DNA of 64,000 nt from Xanthostigma xanthostigma (taxonomy: Eukaryota; Arthropoda; Insecta; Raphidioptera; Raphidiidae): assembly GCA_963575645.1 (NCBI GenBank), contig OY754464.1:29155501-29219500 (forward strand), given 5' to 3'. Shown in pieces: positions 1 to 12,660 of the stretch. A program made the position numbers and the translations under genes. Every line of letters begins with the position of its first letter. Positions within the stretch are counted from its first letter, which is position 1. The notes below the pieces were generated by a model that did not search any database, was not told the origin of the DNA, and worked only from the letters and a program-made list of their open reading frames with translations.

Positions 1-660
1 TAGATACCATACACTGCACGGCAGCACGTATAACCTACAAAAAAGGTGATTTTGTACGAAATTGAACGATCGATCGGAAAGCTATCACATTTCTCCGTAC
101 AGTGCGTTAGTTCTTATGACTTTCTGTACATAGTACTATCCCTAGTTCACATTGATGGGGAGTAGACATTTCGTACAGAGCATGTGCAATTTTGCTTTAA
201 AACAATCTTCCAGCTTCCACTACTTTACTTTTAAATCATTTATAATTATGAACCTTCTCTATTTCATTTTTTTAGAGGCTAATGATTTTAGTTTTCGAGC
301 TATTGTAATATACAATTTTATTATTTCAGTTTTAAAAACTTCCTCAAAAAAATTGCCATGTAAAAATATTAACAATGTAGACTAATTAAGATATTTCATG
401 TTCAAAAGCCAAAAGCACTAAAGTAATTTTTTTATGTGTTTTTTCTGAGACTTGGTTTAACTAGTAGACAAATTCTTATAAAAAACTGCATTTTAAAAAG
501 GCTTCAATCAGTGTGTAGGTCTGTTTCTTGCTGAGATAACCCTGCAGATCGAGGTATCTTCCTATCACACGAGCATAAAATAATTTAAATGAATTTCAAT
601 CGATCAAGTTGCCACTACCCACTTCAAAGAAAACTTTCAATAAAAACTATTTTTTTTGCA
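1..660. other. No gene seen
   Basis: AT-rich sequence with homopolymer runs. The open frame at 152-385 begins at a TTG, has no motif I recognise, and is hydrophobic and AT-driven, so I read it as chance. Confidence 0.6.
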
Positions 661-1255
661 CTAAAATAGCTGCTTTTCACATGCAAATGATCCATTTTCG
701 CACTAGTGTGTAAAGTAAAACAAAAGTAATGCGATTTTACCAATCCAGTAGTTATATCTCTGTCAAATGAATAAAATTGTCATTCTGTGTTATATTGATT
801 TGTATTTTTATTATTTTTTTTTATTATTTTTTGTCAATATATATGGTCTGAGAAAAATTGGTCGATAATTTTATTCATTTGAAGAGTTCTATTCAGACGT
901 TAATCAAAGATTTGTATATCTCTGTCAGTTGCCTTTTAAATCCATATGAGCGATAGAGACCAAAGTAGGCGCTGTACATAAAAAAACCAATATGACCGAA
1001 CGTGAACTGTTAAAAATGTTATAATTATACTTATTTTGATGAAAAAATAAGCTATTTTATATGAGTTACGTGTAAAAAATATGGTATTAATCTTATATGT
1101 ATTACTAATATAACTCTTGTGACTGTTAAACTCGCTGATACTCGTGTAACATAATGTCACAGTTCGTAACATAATAACGACATTTACGTACGAGATACAT
1201 AAACTGCTATTGTAGTTTGTACTTTTTTTGACACCATAAAAACTGTTTTTCTGCA
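661..1255 (+). repeat. Interspersed repeat family B, copy 1 (interrupted)
   Basis: This copy contains the diagnostic blocks GTAATGCGATTTTACCAATC, TATCTCTGTCAGTTGCC, CCATATGAGC, AAAGTAGGCG and AATATGACCGAACGTGAAC in that order. The same order recurs near 51945-52280 and 59740-60115, and in reverse complement at 3985-4430. No transposase or RNA-gene signal is visible. The copy is split at 765-915 by another insert, so family B is the older of the two. The class of element is unknown. Confidence 0.65.
765..915. mobile_element. 151-bp insert with an 11-bp target duplication
   Basis: The 11-bp sequence ATATCTCTGTC lies directly on both sides (754-764 and 916-926) and interrupts family B copy 1. 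Inside is GAAAAATTGGTCGATAATTTT, trimmed here to its core AATTGGTCGATAATTTT, which recurs in reverse complement at 8895-8975 and in the 37-bp insert at 33675. A duplication of 11 bp in one place and 16 bp in the other fits retroposition better than cut-and-paste transposition. The source element is not identified. Confidence 0.6.
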
Positions 1256-1889
1256 TTGAGGAAAAATCACCAACCAATCTAATTTCCCAACACTCGATAT
1301 TTTAAACTGCTTTACTTTTTTTCAATTTTGAACTGAAAGTTTTATTATATAGGAAAAAAAATATATGTTCAGTTACGTGTTTTATTTTACAATTTATAGT
1401 CTGAACTTGTGCCTACCCGTAAAAGGAGTGTAGTTGTTTATGATTTTACTTGGTTTAGTTTCAACCCTTAGATTCGTACCTCTAACTAGTTAGGTCTGCC
1501 ATCCTCTTTTTCCAAGTCCAATTTATTATAGTCGTAAACCAACAGCGAGATTTCACTTTATGTGTTAGTCGCCGTCAGATTAGACATACGTCGTGCTGTC
1601 TATCACACTCATACCTTCCTAAGCGGTGTTGTTTTCGAGCGAGTGAAGTTGAATCTCGACCATACATAGGCATATCCTTATAATTCGACAGGCTGATTGG
1701 CGTTGAAGCCATAGACCATTTACCAATGGAATAAGAATTGTCTATACCTGACCATAGCTCTAGATATACTCTTTACATGTGCCAAAAAACGACAAACATT
1801 AGTGTACCTCAAGATCAATGGACGCGAGACTGATTTTTCCACTAGACTCCTTGCTAGATTTGGCTGTAAGGTTTCAAGCGTGGCGATTG
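1256..1889. other. No gene seen
   Basis: The open frame at 1720-1953 on the minus strand runs out of frame through the tail of the transposase relic next to it. I see no other structure. Confidence 0.5.
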
Positions 1890-2262
1890 ATTTCGTGATG
1901 ACTTTTGTTTGCTCGCTTCTCTCTTGTAAAAATTTTCGGTAACTTTTTAACACAAATTGGGCTGAATCTCACCAAAAACACAAATAATCTCCGCTTTAAA
2001 TTCATCAATTTTCTATGGATTATTGCTGTAGACTTGTGATTTTACATAGCCCCAGAGAAAGAAGTCCAAAGGCGTCAAATCAAATGTTCTTTGTGACCAT
2101 GCAACAACACCATTTTTTGAGATAATTCGTCCAGGAAATTTTTGGCTCAATAAATCTACTGTTAGAGCTGCTATAGGACAAGTAGCTCCATCCTGTTGAA
2201 ACCACATGTCATGCAGATATCAATATTCACTAATTCACGCCAACAAAAAAAAATAACAAATT
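1890..2262 (-). pseudogene. Mariner-like transposase relic, C-terminal half
   Basis: Read on the minus strand, the segment carries the catalytic-domain text of Tc1/mariner-type transposases of insects: ELVNIDI, then DDMWFQQDGATC-like residues (the D of QQDGAT is the expected second acidic residue), FPGRIISKNG, and DLTPLDFFLWGYVKSQVY with the third acidic residue. A short C-terminal match follows (IQPNLC, KVTENFYKR). It is broken: one frameshift sits between ELVNIDI and the FQQDG block, with in-frame stops after VYSNNP and after IQPNLC. The N-terminal helix-turn-helix and the terminal repeats are missing, so this is a truncated fossil. It belongs to the same broad type as the relics at 29970 and 48146. 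Confidence 0.85.
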
Positions 2263-2935
2263 AAAAAAAAATATTTTTGATTGTTTACATATAGTCTAAG
2301 AAAATTAGTTTCAGAATCGTCGATCAGACCAAATAATTCCTGTAGTTTTGAAAGTTGGTACAGTTATTTCTTAAGGTGTCCAGATGAATATACAAAAAGC
2401 CCCCGAGGGTGGGACTCGAGCCGGCGGTGGGGGAGGGGGGGAAAGGTCTCTTTTTCAAGGTTTTTGCTTGTGACTCGAAAACTATTTATAATATCTCTTT
2501 AGTGACTTCTACATTAATTATCTACTTTAAATTTCCTATAAATTATGTCTAAACATTTTTACTGTACGATCAATACTTTAGGAGATACAGAGTATAAAAG
2601 GTGATAAAAATAAGAAGCTAAATCGTTTTACAAATTTTAATTCTGAAAAATTAAACAAATTTTTTTGCACGAGTATGCCGACTTATCAATCAAATTGTGT
2701 TTCATCCGTTGAAATAAAAATGTGGTTCATCGCTAAAGATGATTTTTTTTTTTAAATTTCGTACCACACGATGGGAATTTAACAAATGGCAAACCTTCTT
2801 CATTCCAAATGTCAAAACAGAAAAAAATGGAGGTCAATATAGCTGAATTGACAGCTGTCAAAAAAAAAATCCCTAATGGAACACCCATTAGGTAAACAAC
2901 AGAAAACCTAAATTTGGTTTCAAGTCAGCACACAA
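2263..2935. other. No gene seen
   Basis: AT-rich sequence with one GC-rich patch near 2400-2450 (CCCCGAGGGTGGGACTCGAG). The open frame over that patch has no recognisable motif. Confidence 0.5.
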
Positions 2936-2996
2936 GGGGGTATGCGCGAGGCCATGGGCGATGGCCCGTTTCGCCCACGCCTAGCTACGCCACTGG
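2936..2996. mobile_element. hAT-like transposon end, isolated
   Basis: Read in reverse, the segment begins CAGTGGCGTAGCTAGGCG and runs into GC-rich sequence (GGGCGAAACGGGCCATCGCC). This end type is common in hAT-class elements of insects (from memory). The partner end was not found nearby, so this is a fragment. Confidence 0.45.
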
Positions 2997-3349
2997 ACCC
3001 GCGACGCTTTGGTCATTAATTGTTCATCAACTGGGAGACATGTAATAGAGTGCATGCGCCTTGTGCATCATCGTTCAAAATTACGAAAACGCCTTGAAAT
3101 GTAAATTTTTTATTGGCTCTTTTCTAAAAAAAAAATGAGTAAAAGTATTAGAGGTTACTTTATCATGACAGTTTTTTAATAGTAAGGAAAGTGAGTTAGG
3201 TGATGAAACGAAAAAACGACATGATAGATTGAGAACGAAGAAGACCGAGCACAATCAACAGCTAAAGCACTATTTATAGACACCGCTACTATAATACATA
3301 AATGGCTGCTTCAAGAAGCTTCAGGTATCGCTATTAGTTTTTTGTTTTA

Positions 3350-3590
3350 ATTTCTACTACTGAAGATGACGGTGTAATAGAGAAATTATTTTTTTAAGGC
3401 GTTTTTGTAACCTTGAGTCATCAATTAGATATTGGCTAGATTGAGATGTTTCTCGTTCCATACGTGAATGTTCAATGGTTGAAACTAGTGATCGACCAGT
3501 TGACAAAGATGATGTGGCTTTAAGAAAATATCCACTAATTAGATATAACGTTGAAAAAGTCGATTTTGTCATTTTATTACATAAGTGTTT
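3350..3590. other. Overlapping short open frames, coding status unclear
   Basis: On the minus strand an ATG-started frame of 71 codons (3357-3572) is Ser/Thr-rich and ends in a basic stretch. On the plus strand a different frame (about 3474-3593) reads as an acidic, hydrophilic peptide. Neither matches a family I know, both cannot be real, and neighbouring frames have stops. It could be remnant coding sequence of an old element, or chance. Confidence 0.15.
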
Positions 3591-3984
3591 ATGACCTTAC
3601 TCGTCGTGACAGCGTTTATTATATTCCATTCAGTCGAGTGAGTAAAGGATGATGCGAGACTAAAGATTTAAATCTTTTAATTAATTTACGTTCGAACGTT
3701 TTCCGGAAACCGAATAAATACATTCTTTAGGCACTCTGTTAAGCCTTGCAACTAATAAAGATTAATTATAATCATTTAAAAGTGTTACATTCAGTCACAA
3801 CTGTTAGGAATTTTATTGATTACTTTGTTTATAAAATAGGCATGATTTTGTAATGACCCAATTATTTTTTAGTAAAGTTGAGAAAGAGTCAATGCATCTT
3901 CAATGTTACACTCAACATTTAAAAACACGTTCTCTTTTTAACCGACTGCAAAATAGTAGTTAATGTATCATTGGTTTGTAATGC

Positions 3985-4430
3985 ATTGTTTTATAATGAC
4001 GATTTGTGACTTTGTATTAATAACGAGCGATTAGCGAGTTTTAACAGTCACACGAGTCATAAAAGCTTTACAACTACTACATTTTTTGCACCTCTAATAA
4101 AATAGCTGATTTTCATATCATATTAAGTGTATTTGTAATGTTCACGTTCGGTCATATTGGTATTTATGAGCATTGTTCAACGCCTACTCTGGTCTTTGTA
4201 ATTGTTTATATGCAACTAAATGACAACTAACAGAGATTACACTATTGCATTGATATTTATGTGAACTATTTAGCGCCTACTTTGCTTCTCTGTTGTTCAT
4301 ATGGATTTAAATGGCAATTGACAAAGATATTATAATTTATAATGGTAAAATCGAATTACTTTTATTTTACTTTACGCACTTGTGCGAAAAAGGGTCATTT
4401 TATTACCGCTATACAATTATGAAAAACAGC
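3985..4430 (-). repeat. Interspersed repeat family B, copy 2
   Basis: Reverse complement of family B. It contains GTTCACGTTCGGTCATATTG, CGCCTACTTTGCTTCTCTGT, CATATGGATTTAAATGGCAA and GCACTTGTGCGAAAAAGGGT in inverted order relative to copy 1. The middle is partly duplicated: the CGCCTACT block occurs twice, near 4170 and 4270. Confidence 0.6.
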
Positions 4431-5203
4431 TATTTTATAAAGGGTCATTTAAGAAAGGTATTAAAATATTACTTATGAGGATAAATAAAATTTTCACTTT
4501 GTTTTACAATCACCTTCCCCAAAATTCTATTTAAAGTGCTACCGATTTGAAAATTGGAATAGTTATAAAATTTGTGTGTTCGTGTCTAGTCTAAGAGAAT
4601 CTAAAAAATCTTTTTTTTGTCTATTTTTTAAGGATTAAAAACTGAGAGTAAAAAAATTCACCTGGTCAAAAAAATTAAAAATGTTCACAGTAAAAAAGGG
4701 TCTATAGCTGAATGGGTCAGTAAAATGAAAATGATATTTTGACCCAAACGTTTCCACAAAATCGAAAAAGGGTGCAAATTTGAGAGAACATTTATATATT
4801 ATGTATGATATATAATCTGCCAAAATTGCACTTTCGTGCGATGACTGGGAGTTGTCAAAAAAAGGTTAAAAACAGTTAAAAAACTGTGTTTCGTCAGTTT
4901 TTTGCTTGTATCTCAAGAACAGTTAGAACTAGCCATATATTTTATTGATAATATTGTAACAGAGATAATGATTCGCAAAAAAGTCTTTAAAAATAATTCT
5001 CAAAATTAATAAAAAAATGATTGAAGTAGACAAGTTGAAAATTTCCACGGCTCAGAAAATGTCTGCAAACACTCAACCGTTAAAAATAAGAAAAATTATC
5101 AATTATTTGAATTTTTAGTGTATTTTTCTATTTTTTATTGATTTTTAAGCCAAAACTGTCACTTATGCGCTCCGAGTACTTCTAAGTTTCAAATTGGTGA
5201 AAC
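4431..5203. other. No gene seen
   Basis: AT-rich, with T- and A-runs. No open frame with protein-like composition was found. Confidence 0.5.
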
Positions 5204-5722
5204 TAGGGTTTCTGGTTTCTCATCTTTTTTATTTCTCAAGGCATGAGAATTCTCGACCAGGATTTTTTTATTTTCTCGAGTAATTCGAGAAATTTTGCTA
5301 ATAAAACACGATGTTATTTTCAAATTTTTGCTTTATTACAAATTATACTGATAGATGAGATCAATTAAATCAAATGGTAAATTTTTAGTTACCATAAATT
5401 ACACTTATTAATTAACAAATCTACAACAAACAACAAATTAAACAAACTAAGTATATACTCAGCTGGTTTATATAAACAGTAAAGAGTAGGGTAGTACTTA
5501 ACTTTTTTATAATTAATTATCGGGTTCCCAAATGTACAACAGTCTTTAATTGAATAAAAAATAATTATCAAAATTAAATCAATATCTAGACTCTAGACTT
5601 GTCACGTGTTATATGCGTGTTTTTTTAGTTACCTAGCGCACGGAATTTATTTCTCGAGGCGTTGCATTTTTTCCGTTTCGGCTAAAGACAAATTTCTCGA
5701 GAATTCTCGAGCTTAAACCCCT
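5204..5722. mobile_element. hAT-like non-autonomous element
   Basis: The ends are TAGGGTTT on the left and AAACCCCT on the right. Subterminal copies of TTCTCGAG or close variants sit within about 100 bp of each end, an arrangement typical of hAT transposase binding sites. The flanking 8-mers GGTGAAAC (5196-5203) and GTGGAAAC (5723-5730) agree at 6 of 8 positions, which would fit an aged 8-bp target duplication. The inside is AT-rich with no transposase. A weak open frame at 5389-5571 on the minus strand is not convincing. Confidence 0.5.
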
Positions 5723-6502
5723 GTGGAAACTGCGTTCGTAATTTTACTGGTCTATGAAAATAGGGTAGTGTATGTACTTCATATAATAGTAGGCATGTAT
5801 TAATGTAATATAGTCATTTGCATGTTCACTATTTCATGTATTACTATTTTCGGACAGACTATAATTAAGCTTGCAGGAAAAATAAGCGATATCTCTAACA
5901 CTTTGTTCAACTTTTCAAAAAAATGTTTGTGCATTACGTGTAAAGAACCCTCGCCGGGTGCGACTTATTTGACCGGTTTTTATGTTTAAGTAAAACGTAG
6001 TAGAGAATGTGTCACAAACAATTTTAATTTAAATTTCGAATTTACCTTACAAACTAAGTAACGCGTTTAAAAAAGAATGCCGTTCAAGATTAAACTAATA
6101 AAATTGTCAGATTAAAATAATAATATGCATTCTAATGTCCCCACTTAGTAGCTAAAAATCTAGATTTATTGCATATAAAACACACTTTAATGGAATTTAT
6201 TATTCTCAGTTGTCAGAATTATTAAGATATCACTTTTGCTTTATTACAAATAGAATTCCAGGAAAAAGCTATTTCCGTCACCTTGTTAGCATTTCTTTTA
6301 CTGCTAAGCCTCGATTTCAAAATTTCAAGTATATAATATATGGTTAATTCTGTAATTATTTCAACAAAATAAGAATCTTGATTCTCATTTCGACCAAATG
6401 ACAAATTAATCTTGAATCTCGATTACCGGAAATTTGCTAAAAAAAATATCTTTTCAAAAAATTATTGCCTGAATCCTTCTTAGTCTGTCCCGTCACAGAC
6501 GG
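5723..6502. other. No gene seen
   Basis: AT-rich sequence without recognised repeats. The minus-strand frame at 6222-6404 shows no motif. Confidence 0.5.
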
Positions 6503-7288
6503 AGGTTGCATCTACATTGGATCCGGATTTCTTCCGATCCGACGTCGGCCGACAGTGCCGGCCCAAGGGTAGAGTGAACGGAACAAGCGCTCTAGGCACC
6601 GGGTCAAAAAGGTCGCCGAAATTCGATTGCCTATCAAATATTCGAATAGTCATCCAACTATTATTAATTATCGTTATTTTCCGAAATCGAAAAGTGTACG
6701 TTTTCTTCTATTTTTATTTTCAGTACATTTTTAGTTTTTGGGAAATTGCAACCGATTCGAAATAATTCAGAGCCGTCGCTCTCGATCAGCGTCGGAAGAA
6801 AAGCAAACACCAAGATTATAATGTAGATGCTTACATTACAAAGGTATGTCCGATACGGCGGACCGACGGGTTGGCCGATCAAACAAGTTTGTTTCCAATA
6901 CGATATATCATTCCGACGGCACATAATGACGGGGAAAATTGGCAGAGACGAGAGTTGATTGTAGTCAAACATTTCTATAGTCAAATTTTAATTGATCTAG
7001 ATTATTTCTTATATGGTTGACAAATGAAAAAAAAAAACTATCCATCACATCTATTTTTACTAGCCTGATGCACCCATATCTTTCTTCTACGTCTCTTATT
7101 AAGGAAAATGTTCTTCACTAGCGGAAGCCAATACAAAAAAATCATCGTCAGAGTCACTCACAAAATAACTGCAACTACTTCTTGATTGGAACAAGTGTAA
7201 GCGCTCACGATGATCGACCGACATGCGAATACAAAATTGGATCGAATCGGACCGGGAGAAATGCGGATCTAAAGTAGGTGTAGCCTAC
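6503..7288. mobile_element. Inverted-repeat element, about 0.8 kb
   Basis: The left end has GGTTGCATCTAC followed by GGATCCGGATTTCTTCCG. In reverse complement the right end has GTAGGCTACACCTACTTTAG and GATCCGCATTTCTCCCGG. The two are related over about 45 bp. No duplication of flanking sequence was seen, and the interior has no transposase I recognise. The left arm appears to be interrupted near 6551 by a different end (next entry). Confidence 0.45.
6551..6615 (+). mobile_element. hAT-like end, CAGTGCCGGCCC type
   Basis: The sequence CAGTGCCGGCCCAAGGGTAG followed by GGCACCGGGTC resembles the starts of hAT-class elements. It begins just inside the left arm of the surrounding element. The other end was not found, so this may be a fragment. 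Confidence 0.35.
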
Positions 7289-7862
7289 ATTATGAAAATA
7301 GCTGTTCACTGTTTGTAAAAAAAGGAATCGATTCGTAATTTAATAAGCTTCATTTTTGTTATATTCAGTATTTTAATAGAGCGCATAGTTTTTGAGTTAT
7401 TCGTGAAATAGCACTCGAAAATGTCTATATTTCAATGAAAAATCGAGATTTTCAATCGAAAATAACTGGATAAATATCAATCCAAATAAATAACTTCATA
7501 TGATACGTTTTGCTTAAAATTCAATGATGTATCGATTCCTGGAGTTACTTTTTCCAAAAAAAATCCCCCCCCCCCCGAGAAGGGATGGCATATCAACATA
7601 TTATGTCAAAAGCGGCAATAATAAATGGGTAAACATTTTAGTATTTAGTGTGTTAAAAACACATTCCGAAAGATATTAGAAAAATCCGTTCGGTGGATCC
7701 GGGTTCCGAGGTATAAACCTTACGGCACTCCACTATAATAAAAAAAAATTCTAAGTTGGATTGAAATCAAGTTTATGTCAAAAATTATACCCGATAATTT
7801 TAAATTCGAACAAATGAGCGACGCGAATGCATCCGGGTGGATAAATGATCATCTCCTGTTTA
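7289..7862. other. No gene; C-run
   Basis: AT-rich sequence with a C homopolymer of about 13 bases near 7567, followed by GAGAAGGGATGG. Nothing else was recognised. Confidence 0.5.
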
Positions 7863-9675
7863 GTCCAATCGGTGGAGATAAAAAGCTCCAGAAATTAGCA
7901 AACAGGCTGATTTTTTTTTAATAAGTAGTTTAAAGTGTACTGATTGAAATAAAAAAAAGTTCATTCGTCTATCGATTTCCCAAAATAAAAAAAAAATTGA
8001 AAATCATTTTGATTTTCAAAATTCTTTGATATTTTGAAATTTAAAAAAGATAGGAAGAAATAAAAAATACCACGTTGTAGAAGACGTTTTTTTCTATAAA
8101 AAAGATATCTTATACTTTTTTCGTCCGACTTATAGTTTGCCCGCAAAAAATTCGATAAACTATGTATCTATTTTACGCGCAGGATGCTCGGCTAGCCATG
8201 CGAGAACCTACTTTTTCATGTCCGGCGTATTGAATTATATTATTTTACATACTTATAGAGTAATAAAATAAAAATTCAAATAGACTATCTTCAAGTAGAA
8301 AATCTGAACTTTTCAATGGTGTAGTTAATTTTTTTTTTTGAATAAAATATGTATAAAAATGCAAGTATAGATATATATTTGAATCGAAAATCGAACGTTG
8401 CAATAATAATTTTTTTTAAACATAAGGAAAAGTCGTAAATTTTTTTTTAACCTGGTAAACTATTCTTTAGATGTTCTTTTTCATAAATAAAAATTCCTGA
8501 CCATAAATCTTATCTCGTTATTAAATACGGCCCTTGTTACTATTTTCAATTTTTTCGGAATCTTGAATTCACTGGAAAAAATATTTTTAAACCTCTGTAA
8601 CACGATGAAAACTTAACGGATTTCAATGTTTATTTTTTTAAATCGTAGGTATAATTAAGTGTATTAAGAATCACTAAGTATAAATTTGTTAAGTTTTCAA
8701 AATTTTTTAATATTAACGATTTTTCATCCAAAAAGAAAAACAGACATTTTTTTGGTTTTTCGTTTGTATCTTTTTATATCGTTGAATATAAAATTTCATA
8801 CTATTACATTACGAAGATAAATACTCAAGGAATAGAATGTGATATGTGGCTAGGTAAGAAAGTATCTAGGTAAAAAATACAATGGAAATTAAAACAGGTA
8901 AACAAATCTTTGATTAACGTCTGATTAGAACTCTTCAATAAATAAAATTATCGACCAATTTTTCCATGACTACTTAATAAAAAATTGATTGTTATTATTT
9001 TTTCATTATTTTGATAATCATTAATAATTTTGAAAGATTTTATAAAAAGCTAATCAGAATTAATATCTCAAAAATGGTGCATTTTATAGGAAAATCATAA
9101 GAGACCTTTTTTCTTTAGAATTGTCCAAAAAACCTAAAAAAATTGGTTCCGACGCCAAAAACAAAAAAAATTTATTTTCCGAAAATTTTTTGCAAATTTT
9201 GAAATTTTTTTTTGAAAATTTTGTTTTTTTATAAATTTTTTATTTGGAATATTTAGAATATGCATTTCTAGACAAATAGTGTTATAAACATTTTAGTAAA
9301 ATTTAATGATTCTTGCTTCTGCAAAGTGATTTATTTGCTTGTTTGCCGACGCAAGATGACTTACTAACTTTCCGAATTTTTTCCAGGTAAACTATAGCTC
9401 TGACGAAAAAAGTACAAGATACCTTTTTTATAGAAAAAAATGTCTCCTACAAGGCAGTATTTTTTATTTATCTCTATCTTTATCCCAGCTTAAAATATTC
9501 AAGAATTTTGAAAATAAAAATTTTTTTCTAAATTTTTTTTGACTTTGGGAAATCGATAGACGAATGAACTTTTTTCTATTTCAATCAGTACACTTTAAAC
9601 TACTCATAAAAAAAATTTGAGTCTGTTTGCGAATTTCTGGAGCTTTTGGTTTAAAATTGTGTCCACCGACTGGAC
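7863..9675. mobile_element. 1.8-kb element with ~290-bp inverted ends
   Basis: The ends are GTCCAATCGGTGGA on the left and TCCACCGACTGGAC on the right, each next to TA (7861-7862 and 9676-9677), consistent with a TA target duplication. The inverted similarity runs for about 290 bp (7863 to about 8150, and about 9385 to 9675) and includes AAAGCTCCAGAAATT, AAAGTGTACTGATTGAAAT and TCGTCTATCGATTTCCCAAA. The middle is AT-rich, holds no transposase, and carries a copy of the sequence seen in the 765-915 insert at 8895-8975. The frame at 7961-8146 lies in the inverted end and is not a gene. Confidence 0.65.
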
Positions 9676-10034
9676 TAGTTAGTAAACAACTATGAATAAA
9701 AAAAACAACACATTGCCCACTTAGATTTATTTAAATTGAAATATCGCTTAATTTTAGAATTAGTCTACCTGATATTGAGAAACTAATATTTACAAATAAA
9801 ATAACAGAGTGAAAAATTAATTACATAATATATGAATAGAGAAAGAATAATGTATTAGTATTTATTACAAAGGTGTCTAAACAGCTGTCTCTACTCTCCA
9901 GTTTAATTACATTCATATATCAATATGCAGATGCAGGTGTCCTGTGCCGTAAATAAAACTCGTGTCGCAGTCTGTACCTGATGTGATATTATCATGGATG
10001 TGGGAAAATCGATATTAATATTTCTATAAGGCCC
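9676..10034. other. No gene seen
   Basis: Nothing recognised in this stretch. Confidence 0.5.
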
Positions 10035-11586
10035 ATATTCACCGAACACTATTAAAAAAATGCCAGCCAATTGGACGACGGGACCATTCCAACTTCAAAA
10101 TATTGACATTTATAATATAGTATAATAAAAAAAATAAAATTTCTGATATCGCGTGAGGTGACGCGGGTAATGGCTAGTATTCAATATGACATTTGCTCTT
10201 CGTTGCCGTGGTTACCTCCATAATATGTTCCACGTCATGTAAAAATTAATCAAATCACGCTTAACTAGTTTATTTCTGACAGATCTTCAAAACAAAAGAA
10301 CAGCTGATTTTTCACAATATTTCAAAACTATAAGGTTTAGAAAACAGTTTTCAACGAAATGTTCTTTAAAAAATAAATAGAATATTAAGCCGTTATGAAA
10401 AGTATAGCATTATTATATAAAAGACAACGTTATAGCATATATCTCTTCTGCGCATGCGCCGATTTTTCCCAAAAGCAATAGGGCTGTTCATATTTACATA
10501 CCAAACATTCTCTCAAAATTTGGTTTCAATCCGTTTAGCCTATATTGTGCTCACAGACTAACAGCCCAAGTAACAATTTGATATTTTTTTTAACTGTTGC
10601 AAGAACGTTTATACAACATTTTTTATAAAACAAGAATGTTGATATAAACATTTTAACAATGTTTACAAAACATCTATAGAACCAAAATGGGCACACTTTA
10701 TAAAATAAATTAGCTCTATAATTTGTTGTATATTGACTACGAAAGCTATTATATAATAGTTTTATAAACGTATATAGAATCTTAATAAAAGTTATATAAA
10801 ATAATTATAAAATACTTTTTTAGAAAACAGTTATACAACTGAATTGTGTCTTATTTTTAAGACCTTTATAAAATATTAATCGAACCTTTATAAAATATTT
10901 CTATCAGCATGATTTTATTTCTTCTATGCAACAATTTTGTTGCAATACCACAATAATGGAACTAAATACAAATAATGTTCTAAATTGCTTTCGAGGGAAC
11001 TCTAATAAAAACGCATTAACATTATGGCTTCCATTTCTGAATATTTGTTACATTACATATAAATTATAACTAGACAAATATCTAATTTGGCCAGTAGAAA
11101 GGTGAATTTGACATGCGACGAAAATTTTTATGTGCAATATATAGGGTATATGTGCTAAAATTTTGAAGCGCCATAAAAATATTAAATATTTCTTATATTA
11201 AAATAATAAATAGTGAATATAAATAAATATTTTTTTTCATTTTTTTTCATCAAATGTGTATATAATTACAAAAAAAGTATCAGAATTAAATTTTTGTTAG
11301 CTAAAACAGGCAATTGATAAAAAAAATCGTCTGTTGTTTGCAAATTCCAAAAATGTCGGAGAATACATTGTCAACATTACCTCCAAAAAATGGCTGCGCT
11401 TTATAAAACATATTTATCTAGGCGGTGATAATTATAAAATAGATATGCTCTATATGTCACTTTTATAAAACATACATTTTGTATTAAATTATTTTTCTCT
11501 ACTGGGGCGTACTTAATGCAACAACAAAGTTATTTCATAATATAATTAATCTGTTAGAATATAAGTATTTATCTTGTAGGAAAATA

Positions 11587-12660
11587 GTACTTAGAACAAA
11601 ATTATAAAATATTAAAGAGAGTTAGATTTTAACTGTTCAGTAAACGTTTATACAACAATTCTTATGCAACATTTTTGCTGTCGAAACAAAATTGTTTTAT
11701 AGTGGCTATATAAAGGCAACCACTAGGATCATTTGGTTACTTTAGAAACAATTATAAAATACTTTTTTAAAAGCTGAGCTGAACAATAATAAAATAGTTT
11801 TGTAATGCCGTTTTCTGTCACATTATTGCTGCACAGAACATTATTTAATGCGCCAAGGGCCTTTATCCGAGTATTTTATAATAGAATCATACAAAGCCAT
11901 TATACAACACTTATCGAATAGTTATAACTCAAAAAAATACTTTTTTCCATCAATATTTTTATAAAACAAAACTATTCAAGTAAGGTTCGCCTTATTGATT
12001 TATTTTATCAGTTCTGCTGTTGTGCTGTCAGAATGTTAAGCAAGTGGAAAGAAATAAAAAGAAGTGGAGCTTTTCGCAGAAAGGTCAGCAAATACTATGC
12101 AATTTTGAGTAATAATGGCCATGAAACAGTAACTAATAATAACAGTGGCATAATTTTAAAAAATAAACCCCCAGAAGAGCCTGCAGTCTACGATACCGAT
12201 CTTTTAGATGAAAAACCGCAGAACTGATAAAATAAATCAATAAGGCGAACCTTACTTGAATAGTTTTGTTTTATAAAAATATTGATGGAAAAAAGTATTT
12301 TTTTGAGTTATAACTATTCGATAAGTGTTGTATAATGGCTTTGTATGATCCTATTATAAAATACTCGGATAAAGGCTATTGGCGCATTAAATAATGTTCT
12401 GTGCAGCAATACTGTGACAGAAAACGGCATTACAAAACTATTTTATTATTGTTCAGCTCAGCTTTTAAAAAAGTATTTTATAATTGTTTCTAAAGTAACC
12501 AAATGATCCTAGTGGTTGCCTTTATATAGCCACTATAAAACAATTTTGTTTCGACAGCAAAAATGTTGCATAAGAATTGTTGTATAAACGTTTACTGAAC
12601 AGTTAAAATCTAACTCTCTTTAATATTTTATAATTTTGTTCTAAGAACATTCTTAGTACT
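11587..12660. repeat. Long inverted repeat, ~430-bp arms
   Basis: The left arm is about 11587-12012 and the right arm about 12226-12660. By eye they are roughly 97-98% identical when reversed, for example AAGTAAGGTTCGCCTTATTG against CAATAAGGCGAACCTTACTT. Such similarity implies recent formation or ongoing correction between the arms. A transcript would fold into a long hairpin with the ORF in the loop. Confidence 0.8.
12033..12227 (+). CDS. Small ORF in the loop of the palindrome
   Basis: This is a 64-codon frame with a true ATG. It fills the spacer between the two inverted arms almost exactly: the left arm ends about 20 bases before the ATG, and the TGA is the first bases of the right arm. 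The N-terminus is basic (KWKEIKRSGAFRRKVSKYY) and the C-terminus is acidic and proline-containing (PPEEPAVYDTDLLDE). The basic start resembles the N-termini of some insect transposase-like proteins I recall, so it may be a leftover 5' transposase exon in a non-autonomous element. I cannot assign a family. There is no visible promoter beyond the many TATAAAA motifs of the arms. Confidence 0.35.
   Translation: MLSKWKEIKRSGAFRRKVSKYYAILSNNGHETVTNNNSGIILKNKPPEEPAVYDTDLLDEKPQN

Noticed and set aside
1720-1953. 77-codon minus frame as a gene
   Set aside because: It is an out-of-frame reading of the mariner-like transposase tail.
6664-6984. Minus-strand 106-codon frame as a membrane protein
   Set aside because: It lies inside an inverted-repeat element, starts from a non-ATG codon, and its hydrophobic stretch is AT-driven.
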